From: Gigaspora rosea | Lineage: Eukaryota; Glomeromycota; Glomeromycetes; Diversisporales; Gigasporaceae | Reading direction: 5' to 3' | DNA: 64,000 nucleotides | NCBI GenBank assembly: GCA_003550325.1 | Contig: QKWP01000263.1 | Location: forward strand, 313,670-377,669 | Shown here: piece after piece, positions 45,905-57,892 of the stretch | Layout: each line of letters begins with the position of its first letter | How positions within the stretch are numbered: position 1 is the first letter of the stretch | Notes under the pieces: model-generated | Databases searched by the model: none | Seen by the model: only the letters and a program-made list of their open reading frames with translations | What the model was told of the DNA's origin: nothing | Position numbers and translations under genes: made by a program

Positions 45905-46264
45905 ATATATGGGCAATGGACTAGGAAAACCAGTCTTTGAAGGGGGTTTTCCATTTTGAGAAAATGGCGATTATTTAGTCCTGAGATTTTTGTTTATTTT
46001 TAGATATCAATTACTGAATAAACAATGTCATGTGATTATGAAACACTGATTGACCAATCTAATGTCAATCTTTGGTTGTAAATCTATTTTTATTAAAAAA
46101 TTGGTTTACATTCAAGTTAAAATATCTCGATAAATTATTATATTAACGTAGGATAAAAAATGAAATACATATAGATATAAAATGGAACTTTAATTTGAAT
46201 CAAAAATCTCGAAATTGATAAAAAAGTGTCAAAGACGGGTTTTCCTAGTCCATTGCCCATATAT
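45905..46264. mobile_element. MITE with TGGGCAATGGACTAGG termini
   Basis: The left end TGGGCAATGGACTAGGAAAA then CCAGTCTTTGA is matched inversely by TCAAAGACGGGTTTTC then CTAGTCCATTGCCCA. ATATA stands on both outer sides, containing a TA target duplication. About 350 bp; open frame 46138-46347 is only a reading across its right half. Confidence 0.7.
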
Positions 46265-46406
46265 TTGTGAAGATATGTCTTCGACTTGTGACGTTTCTGC
46301 TCAAGATAATTAATTGAACTAATTATTCCACGGGTCTTATGTAACAACCCGTGCTTTCATTTGGTTATTGCACGGGATTGTACGTCAGACACCGTGAAAT
46401 AATATA

Positions 46407-46476
46407 GTTATTGTATTGGTATATGAATAACCCGTGGCCTTCGGCCACGGTTATTCACTACATACCCATACAATAA
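46407..46476. repeat. GGCCGAAGGCC-centred hairpin
   Basis: GAATAACCCGTGGCC and GGCCACGGTTATTC pair around a three-base loop (TTC). Outer arms GTTATTGTATTGG and CCCATACAATAAC extend it. A stable fold-back, probably a transposon remnant; the hairpin at 28640-28680 has the same style. Confidence 0.55.
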
Positions 46477-46652
46477 CAAGTATTTATTTCATTAATCAAT
46501 TATTTTATCATGATTCTAATTCGGGATCGGAGATTATACAGTAACCAGGTGATATTATTAAGAAAAGATGAGGTGAAGTTAATGCGATCCGATCATGTGA
46601 TAGCCGGAACAACCTCCGGAAAAAATATTACTGACAATAGGAATTTTACAGG

Positions 46653-46862
46653 AGGGTCACCAAAATTCCGGGTCGGATGCGTCGGATCTAGGTCGGCGTT
46701 TAGCCCTGGTTCTATAGCAAAATTATCAGCTGGGAATTTTTTACTTAATGAATGGATATGATTTATTAATAAAAATTTGGGACAAAATTGATTAATTCCG
46801 ACCCAGCCGATCATGATTCTGATGCACTCCGACGTATCCTGACCCGGGATTTTGGTGACCCT
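46653..46862. mobile_element. MITE with AGGGTCACCAAAATTCC termini
   Basis: The left end AGGGTCACCAAAATTCCGGG then TCGGATGCGTCGGA is matched inversely by TCCGACGTATCCTGACCC then GGGATTTTGGTGACCCT. The element is 210 bp and GC-richer than its flanks. Overlapping open frames on both strands (46510-46761 and 46593-46814) are produced by it and are not genes. Confidence 0.7.
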
Positions 46863-46934
46863 TTGTTATGCTTAATTTTTTATTTTTAGTTAGTATTATT
46901 ATTTTATCGTTATGTATTTCTTATTTTGGTATAG

Positions 46935-47300
46935 TGTGTGGCATAGTTGGGTGATTGAAGCTCCAAACGGGAGCTCAAAGCTCCAAACAGGATATCAAAG
47001 CTCCAAACGGGAGATCAAAGCTCCAATCGAGAGATTAAAGCTCCCATACGAATTAAAAGTATAAAAGGGTTTAATTTTATCTTATGGAGAGGAGAGACAA
47101 GTAGTTAGCAATAGTAGATAGTATTTAGTATTATTATGATAACCCGATGTATTTATTTTATATTAATAAAGATAAATTTATAACCCGTCATTATGTGTGT
47201 TGATTTATCGTTTTAACCCATTTAACCTTAATCAACTTTTGTTCACGATCAAATTAAACCGGCCCAATTGCATCAAGCTCTCCCAACCGATCGTAACAAC
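46935..47300. mobile_element. Possible solo LTR-like fossil
   Basis: This stretch combines a TATAAAAG promoter-like word (47061), AATAAA near 47166 and TG...CA boundary bases. It carries four exact-period 20-bp repeats (CTCCAAACGGGAGATCAAAG type, 46961-47040) upstream of the TATA. This arrangement is common in LTRs of retrotransposons. No internal coding region or partner LTR lies in the window, and no target duplication was found, so the call is weak. If real, it is an old solo remnant. Confidence 0.25.
46961..47040 (+). repeat. Four 20-bp tandem repeats
   Basis: CTCCAAACGGGAGCTCAAAG and three variants follow each other with an exact 20-bp period. Each holds a CTCC...GGAG dyad. Confidence 0.85.
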
Positions 47301-48434
47301 CTCCTGTATGAGTTTGACAATAGATATTCACAAGATATACATTTATATAAACGATTAATAACTAATTTATTGTTATCTTTATTAAGGTTTTTTTTATTTA
47401 TATAGCCTATTTCATTAATAATAATATTTTGATCACACGATTCTTATTTTTTTTTTATTACATATAACCGGATACAATAAGCGTACTCAATTAAGTAATT
47501 TTTACCTTTAACTGAAATGGTTCGATTAATTGCATGGAAGTCTTTTATATTTCCTAAAATTCATTTAACAACTTAAGATACCTTTTTTTTTTTTGCCGTT
47601 AAGGTTCAAGTATAAATTCATCTTAGTCCATGGTTTAAGATATTTTAATTTTTTATTTATGAATATTATTTTATGAAATACCGAAATATAATAGGTAAAC
47701 CATATATACAATTATAAAAAGTGCAATAAAAATAAAGAATTAATTTAACATTCACCAGTGATTATCCATCTATACATAATTATATATAGCAAAACAAATA
47801 AAAAATTAAATCACCTTAATATTAGGGTAAGGGTAAAGATTAGAGATTAGGATAGAGCTTTATTTATAGTAAAATTTAGCAAGGAATTTTTTTTTTTTCT
47901 TAAAAAAAAGTAGGTTCATAGACAAAATTTTGCATGCTACACCTGATCTTTAATTCTAATTGGATTGGTGAAATTCTCCACTGGTAAGCATTAAACTTAT
48001 CCAAAAAAAAAAAAATAGTTGCCAAATAAAAAGCGAAATGAGAATCAAAATTTAATAAAATAAAAAGGTTCAACTTTACAATTACTGTATTATTAATGGT
48101 TATCCTTTTCATTTTTTATTATTGGTATCTGGTATGGATGATCAGAAATGTATGATATATTGGGTGTAAAATACCTGCTATCGTTATATTTTTAGCCTAT
48201 ATTATAATAATAAATTGGTATGGTACGGATTTTAATAGGGTATTTTATACCCTTCTTTTAATTCTAATCAGTGATGATTATTTGGTACGATTTTCAACTA
48301 TCACATGATCATCCGAGCATACTGTACACATTTTCGGATTGCGGTGTTAATTAATAGTGACGTTAGTCTAGTGATAATCAGGTGATATTCGGGATGATAT
48401 GATACAGGATGATTAGAATTTCCCCGGAGCTCTG
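47301..48434. other. AT-rich spacer
   Basis: No gene. The minus-strand frame 47900-48112 is a Phe/Leu/Ile-rich chance frame ending in an A/T run. Confidence 0.45.
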
Positions 48435-48766
48435 GGAAAATAGTTGTCAAGGTGCAAGATAGTTTAATACGACCAGCAGATACTGGTTATGCTAAAGGAG
48501 GTGAAATTGGGGCAGGATATTATCCACAGAAGAAGCTTTTCTTACTCAAAAGAACTTTTTAATTGAGATCACATGATTATAATTTATAACAATTGAATTC
48601 AAGTCTTAACAATCTAATTGAAGCTAAAGTCAATTCTGTCCATCGAATTGAGTCTCAAAAGTTTATTAAATTTACAAGTCAAATTCAACATGGCAATTCG
48701 AATAAGTATGGTGCTGGAAGCCAATACTCAATGATTACACAAAGTATTTTAGCAGTATTTTAATTT
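48435..48766 (+). other. Coding-like debris, unassigned
   Basis: One plus-strand stretch reads VKVQDSLIRPADTGYAKGGE then IGAGYYPQKK to a stop near 48562. Another, in a different frame, reads LNNLIEAKVNSVHRIESQK then a serine/asparagine-rich end to a stop near 48766. The residue mix is more protein-like than in the spacer, but I recognise no family and can set no gene model. Confidence 0.25.
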
Positions 48767-48825
48767 TTAAATTGCTATAACTTTTTATATAAGAGGTTTT
48801 AAAAAAAATATGACTAGTAACGTTG

Positions 48826-48958
48826 TCAAAAACTCATCACTGTAAAAAGTTGATGTATTTTGAAAATTGAAATTTATATATAAATTTATAATTTACATAT
48901 CAGATATATAATTACAATTTTCAAAACGCATCAACTTTTTATAGTGATGAGTTTTTGA
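48826..48958. mobile_element. Fold-back MITE with TCAAAAACTCATCACT termini
   Basis: The left arm TCAAAAACTCATCACTGTAA then AAAGTTGATG pairs with CATCAACTTTTTATAGTGAT then GAGTTTTTGA. A second pair (TTTTGAAAATTG and CAATTTTCAAAA) lies inside. 133 bp. Confidence 0.7.
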
Positions 48959-49313
48959 AAAAATATTTGGTACACATATAGAGCTGATATAGCTCTATGA
49001 TAAAGAAGAAATAGGGTTAGTAAAATTAAATCAAAATCAATGCATGAAAAATTTGATAAAAGAGCTACTCTGTACTTGCTACTGTTATAGAAAGGAACCC
49101 GAGTCTTTGATCCAGAGGAATTATTAAAAAAGATAAATTAAATATTATAAATATAAAATATATATATATAAATATATATATATATAGGTCTTTGCAGTAA
49201 AAAGGGCCAATACTGGTTTATAAATTTTTTTGTAAAAATCAAGTTTGTTTTGTTTGAGCTAATTCAGGTTTATTAAAAATTCATAATTTGATTAGTTATT
49301 TATAGTGCTATTA

Positions 49314-49428
49314 ATCAGTCTGTCTGGTCTATTCTGGTTAAAAGACTGCCTAGTCTTTTAAAAAAACTGGACCAGACTATGGTCCAGGACTGAATAGGAC
49401 TGAATAGAGCTAGACCAGATAGACTGAT
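49314..49428. mobile_element. MITE with ATCAGTCTRTCTGGTC termini
   Basis: The left end ATCAGTCTGTCTGGTCTATT pairs with GACCAGATAGACTGAT. The interior holds CTGGACCAGAC/GTCCAG dyads and a GACTGAATAG direct repeat. About 115 bp. Confidence 0.6.
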
Positions 49429-51730
49429 GATCAATATAATGCTTTTTTGCTATAATAATGAAATTAAGTTTGTCAGTATAAAGAATTTCAATACTTTTAC
49501 AACAAGTTTTTCAAATTTATAATATTTGCTAATAATTAATATATTTAATAATTTTAGTTATACATTAATTATGGATTAAAAAATAATATAGTATATTAAT
49601 ATAGCAAATAATATTTAATTAACTTCGTAAATATGAACATTATAGTTAAAATTAGTTAAAAAGATATTTTGTCACTTTTAACTACTTAACATTCAATAAT
49701 TTGATAAAATAATATAATCATAATTGGGCATGCCAAATGTTCAATCTTGTACTAACTCAAGACAAGAATTGTCTTAATATAAGAAAATATTAAAATAAAT
49801 TAACAAAACAATTAGATATTACTTGCATAGAAAAAAATTTTTATTAATATAATATTGTTAGCATTTACATGTCCATCAAATACTTAAAAATTTATAAACC
49901 TAATATATTTAATAAAAAAATATAAAAAATAAAATAAAATAAAAGAAAAGAATGCCAACAGCATCCTATGGTAAGTTTGCCAAAGGGTTATTTAAAAAAC
50001 AATAAAAATAAAAAAAAATAAAGTATACTACTAGTATCAGACTATTTCCAAGTTAAAATCAAAAAAATTTTAATTGATAAATAAAAGTTTCATATGTATT
50101 TTATAAGCATCATAAAATTATATCTCCTTATAATAAATTGTTATCTTGTTACAGTGTCCAGTACATTTTTATCAATTATTTTGTACATGCGAAAATTGGA
50201 TGGCATAAATGGTCACGATCACATGTTATGAGAAATTCGCAATGATTATCTGTTATATCAAATAAAGTTAGTGTTAATGGTCCTTATTGTAGTATCTATA
50301 TTATTTGATTTTTATATATTTATATATATATATTATTTTAATTTTGAGTTCGTGTACTTAATATTTTTGATTAGTCATAACTAGAAAATGTGATAAGAGC
50401 ATGAAGAAAATTTGACAACTGTTTTACAGATTACTGTGTTAAAAATAATGACAAATTAGTTACTTTTTAAATCTGTAATTATTGCGACATTTGATTATTT
50501 GCATGATAATGTGTAATGTCATAATAGATTCATAATTTGTCTATTACAGTGAATTAATTATCAAGTAATAATTAGTTGTCTCGATTATTTTTTAAAAAAT
50601 CAACTTTAGTTCTTTATATATACTGCATCTTTTGGATTTAAAAAATTGCTTCTGTTCTTATGCATACTTTGTATCTTTGAAATTAGATTAACTAAGATAC
50701 AGATAACAAACATATGATAGTAGAAGTATAATAGTTCAGTACTAGCAAGATAGTTAGTAGCATAGTAGTATTTTTTTTTAATGCAGTACTAACTTCTCGT
50801 GCAATAACAAATGTAGCAAGTATGATAGTTTGGGACATACTATAGCAAAATAGTTCAGTGTTGGCCCATTTATGTCATATAAATTTTTTTAAATGATTAT
50901 AATCATATAGTTGTTAAATCATAAATCATATGATTAAAACTATATGATATATAACTATTTGTCATATGATCAATATGATTATAATTTTATTATAGTTATA
51001 TAATCTATATATATGTTTAAGCAATCTTAAAAAAAATGCATATTAAAGTTTTTTTTTAGAATGTTTTCAAAGTTTAATTTTTATAGCTAATATAGTTTTA
51101 AAACTTGTACTCAAAATTTAGTAATAAGAAATATCTGAATAACACTTAATTTGTAGAAATAGTAATATAAATATAAAGTATATGAAATGAAAAAAAGTGT
51201 TTTGGTGATAATTAAAAGTAATTAAGAATAATTCTTACAGGTGGTATTACTTGGATTCTATTATATATATAGTATAAATATAATAATTTTTAATTTTTTT
51301 TAATAATGTTTTTTAATGTTAGATACTGAACAAATATAGATTAGAAATAAACAATATAAGTATCAGATATTATTGAAATTAAAATTTGTAAATTTCAGAT
51401 TATAAAAGATAATATAATAATTTATATAAACAATATTTATACTTGTATTTATAATACAAAAACTTAAATATTTCTTCTGTATTATATGAGTTTTGATTTT
51501 CAAACTGATATATATGATATATTAATAATAATACAAAAAAATTGATGTTTCTTCTATCTTGTATCATGTAATCATCATTTGGTTTGATTTTTGGACTAAT
51601 TCAAAATTGATTAGTTAAAAGTAAAAACTCAATATTACTTTTCAAAATTTTAATAATAGGATATTTAAGTTAATTTTTCAGTTAACAATTATATAAACAA
51701 TGTAAAAATTAAAAGAAAATAAAAATACCG
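49429..51730. other. Very AT-rich spacer
   Basis: Among the most AT-rich parts of the window. Dyads of ATCATATGAT type cluster at 50890-50990. No gene, RNA or longer repeat is supported. Confidence 0.5.
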
Positions 51731-51842
51731 TATAATTATGGAATAATATGATAGAGTATGGTTTTGAATTTTGGTCTAAATTAAGCTTAATTTAGGCCAA
51801 AATTGAAATATCTTTCTTACTTTGCATTATTTCATAATTATA
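51731..51842. mobile_element. Fold-back MITE centred on AAGCTT
   Basis: Outer arms TATAATTATGGAATAAT and ATTATTTCATAATTATA; inner arms AATTTTGGTCTAAATTAAG and CTTAATTTAGGCCAAAATT. 112 bp, non-coding. Confidence 0.6.
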
Positions 51843-52840
51843 AGGCAAATATAAAATAAAAAAAATAATTTAATTTGTGATGTGTATACCAACCAGTGAA
51901 AATATATAGTAAAATGTGGGGGAATTAATTAGTAATGCGTCACAAGTGAATGAAAACAAAAAGCTGAGAAAACAAAAAAAAAATTCAACTGATTTAATCA
52001 GTTGATAATCACTATTTATACCCTGTAATTAGGATTACACAGGCTATATGTAGCCTACGGCTACATCTATATTAATTTAAAATTAAAATATTAAAAAAAA
52101 TTGAAAAAAATAATTTAAAAATAAAATTAAACCAAATTAAAAAAAGGGTATTGCTATTCGCACCATGGTTTTTGCCATTTGCACCATGGATTTTGTGTAA
52201 TATTAGATTATCAATTAACCTTTTCTATTTGCACCATGGTAATATATATTGCACCAATAAAAACTCATTTTTTTTATAGATTAACACTATATAAAAAAGA
52301 GTTTTCGCAATTTTTGTGTAACCTTGGGCTATTTTCATGTTGCACCAATAAAACTCACCTTTTTTGTAGATTAATAGTTATGATGCCACTAATGTTGTGT
52401 AATGTTATACAAATCTTAATTTGGTAACCTAATCTAGTAGGCCTGCAAATCTAATTTATAATGTGGGCCATCCCTAACCCTAATTTCATAATGCGGGCCA
52501 ACCCTTACCTAATTTTTTAAGGCCTTAACATAATGCGGGCCAGAGTTTTACAATTTTGTATAACCTTAGGCTATTTTTATGTTGTACCAATAAAAGCTCG
52601 CCTTTTTTTGTAGATTAACAGTTACGACCAGTGTTCAAAATTTTGGACTCAAACACTATTCGCATAAGACAGTAATAGCTATGAGTGTTCTCAACCTATT
52701 GTTTATGTTCTCACTTATGCTCACTAAAAAAAAAATTTAAAATATAGCCATACATATATTAACATATATGTATATGTACATTTTTAGCTCTATAACTTAT
52801 ATAATAATATTATCTATAAAAGCATAAATGATATAAGTAA

Positions 52841-53775
52841 GGGAGCTTCCAGAAATCAGCTGTTCTTGTTTACTATGAGCCTACACCCACCCACTCACAC
52901 CTGATACCCCAATTAGCCAATCAGATTTTACGATTATTAAAAAGTTAAATATAATATTTAATAGTAAATAACTTTTGATCTACTGAACCAAATTTGATGA
53001 TTCAACTATCAAAACGATCCTCTCAATGAGAGAATTCTAGCAAGCCCAAAATTGTTAAAATCCAATCACAGGATCCTGTGATCAGAATAGATTTGTATTA
53101 CTATAAATGTTCTATAATTTATTAAATAATTATAACCCATTTTTCATAATACAAATTTATTTCGATCTTAGGAGCCTGTAATTGGATTTTAACGATTTTA
53201 GGCTTGTTAGAATCCTCTCATTGAGAGGATCATTTTTAGTAGTAAAATCATCGAAATTAGCCTAGTAGATCAGAAGTTATTAACAATTAAATATTAATAT
53301 TTAATTATTAATAACTTCTGATCTACTGGGCCGATTTCGATGATTTTACTATCAAAATGATCCTCTCAATGAGAGGATTCTAACAAGCCCAAAATAGTTA
53401 AAATCCAATCACAGGATCCTAAGATCAAAATAAATTTGAGTTACTATAAATGGGTTATAATTATTTAATAAATTATAAAACTTTTATAGTAACACAAATC
53501 CATTCCAATCACAGGATCCTGTAATTGGATTTTAACAATTTTGGGCTCACTAGAATCCTCTCATTGAGAGGTTCATTTTGGTAGTTGAATCATCAAATTT
53601 GGTCCAGTATATCAAAAGTTATTAATTATTAAATATTATTAATAAATCTATAATTTTGGTCAAAAATAATTTTGGAACTTTGGCCGGAATTATGAAATTT
53701 TGGCCGGAATTACACCTGATACTTCAGCTGACCCACCCACCCACCCAGAAATCAGCTGATTTCTGGAAGCTCCCT
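52841..53775. mobile_element. Third-level nested element with GGGAGCTTCCAGAAATCAGC termini
   Basis: The left end GGGAGCTTCCAGAAATCAGC is matched inversely by GCTGATTTCTGGAAGCTCCC at the right, and CCACCCACTCACACCTGATA-type sequence follows inside on both sides. It encloses the palindrome array at 52950-53650. No coding frame. Its own target duplication is unclear. Confidence 0.65.
52950..53650. repeat. Palindrome of palindromes, two hairpin units
   Basis: Four arms of one about 140-bp sequence occur in alternating orientation (about 52955-53110, 53160-53290, 53300-53440 and 53490-53640). Each contains GATCCTCTCAATGAGAGGAT or a variant and AAAATCCAATCACAGGATCC or its inverse. Each neighbouring pair folds into a hairpin and the two hairpins are inverted about the AATATTAATATT centre near 53300. 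Confidence 0.75.
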
Positions 53776-54571
53776 AAATATAAAAATTTGACTTAATTTC
53801 TATTAGCACGTCTATATATGAATATACACTAAAGCATATTTTTTCATCTATGCTGTAGTTATTATATATAATAATTTTGATAATAAATGATTACAATTAT
53901 TGTATTTATTTATTTCTAATTTGGCATAATAATATCATGTAATTATTAATTACTACTTATGAGAACAGTATTTTTATTTTACTGTTCTCAAAAAAATTTT
54001 AATAAAGAACAGTAAAAACTTTTACTGAGGACAAATTTAAAATAGTGTTCTCATAAGAACTTTGAGAATACTAATTTTGAACACTGGTTACGATGCCACT
54101 AATATTGTGTAATATTATACAAGTCTTAATTTGGTAACCTAATCTAGTAGGCCTGCTAATTTAATTTATAATGCGGGCTAACCCTAACCCTAATTTTATA
54201 ATGCGAGCCAACCCTTACTCTAATTTTTTAAGGCCTTAACATAATGTGGGCCAGAGTTTCACAATTTTGTATAACCTTGGGCTATTTTTGTGTTGCACCA
54301 ATAAAAACTTGCCTTTTTTTGTAGATTAACAACATATAGAAGTGCAGAATAAGGATTTCACAATTTTTGTGTAACCTTAGACCGTTTTAATGTTGCACCA
54401 ATAAAAACTCACCTTTTTTTGTAGATTAACAACATATAGAAGTGCAAGATAAGATTTTTCAAATGTTTGTGTAACCATACCATGGTGCAAATAGAAAAGT
54501 TGATTAATGATCTAATGTTATACAAAGACCATGGTGCAAATAGCAAAAACCATAGTGCGAATAGCAATACC

Positions 54572-54919
54572 TTAAAAAAATAATAAATAATTAAAAAAAC
54601 AAAAAAAAAAATAAATAAATAAATTTTAGTTACTATTTGGCTATGTTTATTTTAATAAATATTATAGGTTTTTGTTTATTCTGACTCAATTGTATTAATA
54701 TAAAAAGTAAAAAATTTTTATATAATAATTTATTTTATTAAATTTTTTTAAACTTATCTTTTAAAATAACAGTATATTATAATATTAAGTTATAAATATT
54801 AATTTTTTATATTTATATTAAATATTTTCTATTATCAATTTTTTAGATTATTTTTTTGGGAACTGTTATTGCTACCCCCTATTTTTGTTAATGCCACCAT
54901 ATCCGGCCTCCGACCCAAC
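54572..54919. other. AT-rich spacer between two large elements
   Basis: A/T homopolymer runs only; no gene. Confidence 0.5.
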
Positions 54920-56377
54920 TTCCGGCCCAACTTCCAGCCTAAATCATGTGACCCAAGCCACAAAACAAGGTCACATGCCCAAAAATTTTACTTAGTAACA
55001 CAAATTTGTGGTGCGTAGTTTGTGTAATCTTATTATCCAATCAAATTATAGTGCCGAAATCATAAGATTTTAAAGAATTTTATTAATAAAATTCTATAAA
55101 ATATTATAATTCACAAAATTTTACTAATTAAACCTAAAATTATGCACTAAGTAAACTTGTTCATCACCTAAAAATATATTAGATTGGCATATTTGTTTTT
55201 ATTTTACTTGAAATTTGGAGTATAGATGCATAATTTTGGATTTTTGATCAAAAAAATCAAATTTAAGCATCTTTTCTCCAAATTTCAAGTAAAATAAATT
55301 AATTATGCCGCTTTGGTGTATTTTTAAATGCTAAACAAGTTTACTTAGTGCATAAAGTCAGAATTAATTAGTAAAATTTTGTTAATTATAAAATTTTACA
55401 GAATTTTATTAATAAAATTCTATAAAATCTTATGGTTCACAAAATTTTACTAGTTAATTCTAACTTTATGCACTAAGTAAACTTGTAAAGCATCTAAAAA
55501 TACATCAAAACGGCAGAATTGTTTTTATTTTACTTGAGTTTTGGAGAATAGATGCAAAATTTTTGATTTTTGATCAAAAAGTCAAAATTATGCATCTATT
55601 CTCCAAATCTTAAGTAAAATAAAAACAATTTGCCGTATTGATGTATTTTTAGATGCTCTACAAGTTTACTTAGTGCATAAAGTTAGAATTAATTAGTAAA
55701 ATTTGTGAATAATAAGATTTTATAGAATTTTATTAATAAAATTCTATAAAATCTTATGGTTAACAAAATTTCAATAGTTAATTCTAATTTTATGCACTAA
55801 TTAAACTTGTTTGACATCTAAAAATGCATCAAATCAGCAGAATTGTTTTTATTTTACTTGAACTTTGGAGAAAAGATGCTTAAATTTGACTTTTTGATTA
55901 AAAATCCAAAATTATACATCTATTCTCCAAATCTTAACTAAAATAAAAACAATTCTGCTGCTTTGATGTATTTTTTGATGCTCTACAAGTTTACTTAGTG
56001 CACAAAGTTAGAATTTATTAATAAAAATTTCTGAATTATAAGATTTTATAGAATTTTATTAATAAAATTGTGTAAAATCTTATGATTAACAAAATTTTAC
56101 TAGTTAATTCTGATTTTATTTACTAAGTAAACTTGTTAAGCATCTAAAAATACACCAAATCAGCATAATTATTTTTATTTTACTTGAAGTTTGGAGAAAA
56201 GATGCTTAAATTTGATTTTTTTGATCAAAAATTCAAAATTATGCATTTATTCTCCAAATTTCAAGTAAATAAAAATAAATATGCCGATTTGATGTATTTT
56301 TAGATGCTGAACAAGATTACTTAGTGTATAATTTTAGGTTTAATTAATAAAATTTTGTGAATATTAAGATTTTATAG

Positions 56378-56694
56378 GGGTGGCAATCAATTAATCGACA
56401 ATCACTTCACCAACTTAACATTTCATCGACAATTATTCACCGACATATTTATTTTACCAACAGTTTATTTCACTGAAGACATTTCACTGACAAAGTAATT
56501 CTGGTCATTGTCATTAGGGTCAGGATAGAATTAGATAGAATTAGGGTTAAAGTTAGAGTGCTTTTTGAAAAAAAAACTTGTCAGTGAAATGAACTTCGGT
56601 TAAACAAACTGTTGGTAAAATGAACTTGTTGGTGAGTATTTGTCGGTAAAATGTTATGTCGGTGAAGTGATTGTTGGCAAAACAATACGGACCT
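56378..56694. mobile_element. Mutator-type MITE inserted in the palindromic satellite
   Basis: Inverted arms built from ATCACTTCACCAAC / GTCGGTGAAGTGAT and ATTTTACCAACAGTTT / AAACTGTTGGTAAAAT are flanked by a perfect 9-bp duplication ATTTTATAG (56369-56377 and 56695-56703). 317 bp, non-coding. Confidence 0.75.
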
Positions 56695-57280
56695 ATTTTA
56701 TAGAATTTTATTAATAAAATTCTTTAAAATCTTGTTATTCCAAAATTTTATTAATTAACCCTAAAATTATGCACTAAGTAATCTTGATCAGTATTAAAAA
56801 TATATCAAATCGGCATATTTATTTTTATTTTACTTGAAATTTGGAGAATATTTTGGATTTTTGATCAAAAAGTCAAATTTAAATATCTTATCTCCAAACT
56901 TCAAGTAAAATGAAAATAATTATGCTGATTTGGTGTATTTTTAGATGCTAATCAAGTTTACTTAGTGCGTAAAGTCAGAATTAATTAGTAAAATTTTGTT
57001 AATCATAAGATTTTACAAAATTTTATTAATAAAATTCTATAAAATCTTAAATTTTACTAATTAATTCTAACTTTATGCACTAAGTAAACTTGTAAAGAAT
57101 CTAAAAATACATCAGAACGGCAGAATTGTATTTAATTTACTTAAGATTTGGAGAATAGATGCATAATTTTGACTTTTTTGATCAAAAATCAAAAATTATA
57201 CATCTATTCTCCAAAACTCAAGTAAAATAAAAACAATTCTGTCGTTTTGATATATTTATGTATGATGAACAAGTTTATTT

Positions 57281-57892
57281 TTATTTTTATTTTTTTTTGT
57301 TGTTAAGGTGAGGTCATCTAACTTTATTGAGTGTATATTAATCGTTACAATATATTGCTTACAATTATTATACTATCTACTAAGTGTCGAGACTTAGACT
57401 ATTTTTTCCATAACCTAAACCTACCAGAGCCTACCATATTCCCATTTATATAGCTAGCCTGGTTTTGGACGACCCTTTTTCCCAACCAATAGTTAGTATT
57501 CACATGTCCACCACTTTACCCACATTTCCTACTATCATTACTCCCAATTTGGTGTATGTGATTCCAGGTAGGCACTTGCTGCTTCCAAATTGGTATACCT
57601 GTTTCCTTACTAGCATATTTCTCGGGAGTTCGTATCTCAAGCCATGCAGCTACCTCTACCACATTGGGTAAGTATCTCAAGCCTGCATGCTGCCGCAACT
57701 AGCTGATTTTCCTGCGACTTGGGGACCCAGGATTTAACGTTCCGAATTCAGGAATGTGCGAACGACTGTACTTCCTGCTATGGTGACGAGTACCCAGGCA
57801 TGTTTCGCCAAAGCTTCCAGTCCCTTATATAGTTGGATAGCATCATGAGGCTCAGCCAACTTGACTCTACCACTACATGCACTTATACTAGC
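57281..57892 (-). mobile_element. Polyadenylated retrocopy (SINE-like, LINE 3' end or processed transcript)
   Basis: A 612-bp, GC-richer block is flanked by a perfect 20-bp duplication TATGATGAACAAGTTTATTT (57261-57280 and 57893-57912). The plus-strand left edge is T-rich (TTATTTTTATTTTTTTTTG), that is, a poly(A)-like tail on the minus strand, and AATAAA lies about 30 bases before that tail on the minus strand. These are marks of target-primed reverse transcription. The minus strand has short protein-like stretches (KLAEPHDAIQLYKGLEALAK near its 5' end; open frame 57516-57698), but no reverse transcriptase or known family is recognised. No RNA polymerase III boxes could be assigned with confidence. 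Confidence 0.75.

Larger units (their letters stand above)
52629..54086. mobile_element. hAT-like element nested in the Mutator-like element
   Basis: Termini CAGTGTTCAAAATT and AATTTTGAACACTG are the CAGTG-type ends usual for hAT. The flanks read GTTACGAC (52621-52628) and GTTACGAT (54087-54094), an 8-bp duplication with one mismatch. The interior has no transposase and is interrupted by another inverted-repeat element. Confidence 0.7.
52146..54571. mobile_element. Mutator-like non-autonomous element, 2.4 kb, with nested insertions
   Basis: The terminal inverted repeats are over 90 bp. Left begins GGGTATTGCTATTCGCACCA and right ends TGGTGCAAATAGC...GCGAATAGCAATACC. Both repeat TTTGCACCATGG words. 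The flanks carry TTAAAAAAA (52137-52145 and 54572-54580), a 9-bp duplication, though in A-rich DNA. Subterminal direct repeats (TGTTGCACCAATAAAAACTC then a TTTTTTGTAGATTAACA block) occur at least five times on both sides of the nested element. No transposase. The open frame 52179-52427 is a by-product. Confidence 0.7.

Noticed and set aside
46510-46814. Overlapping plus and minus frames of 73-83 codons
   Set aside because: They run across the GC-rich inverted repeat of a MITE, which lowers stop density on both strands.
57465-57698. Frames on both strands in the retrocopy
   Set aside because: Too short and without a family; kept only as part of the retrocopy description.
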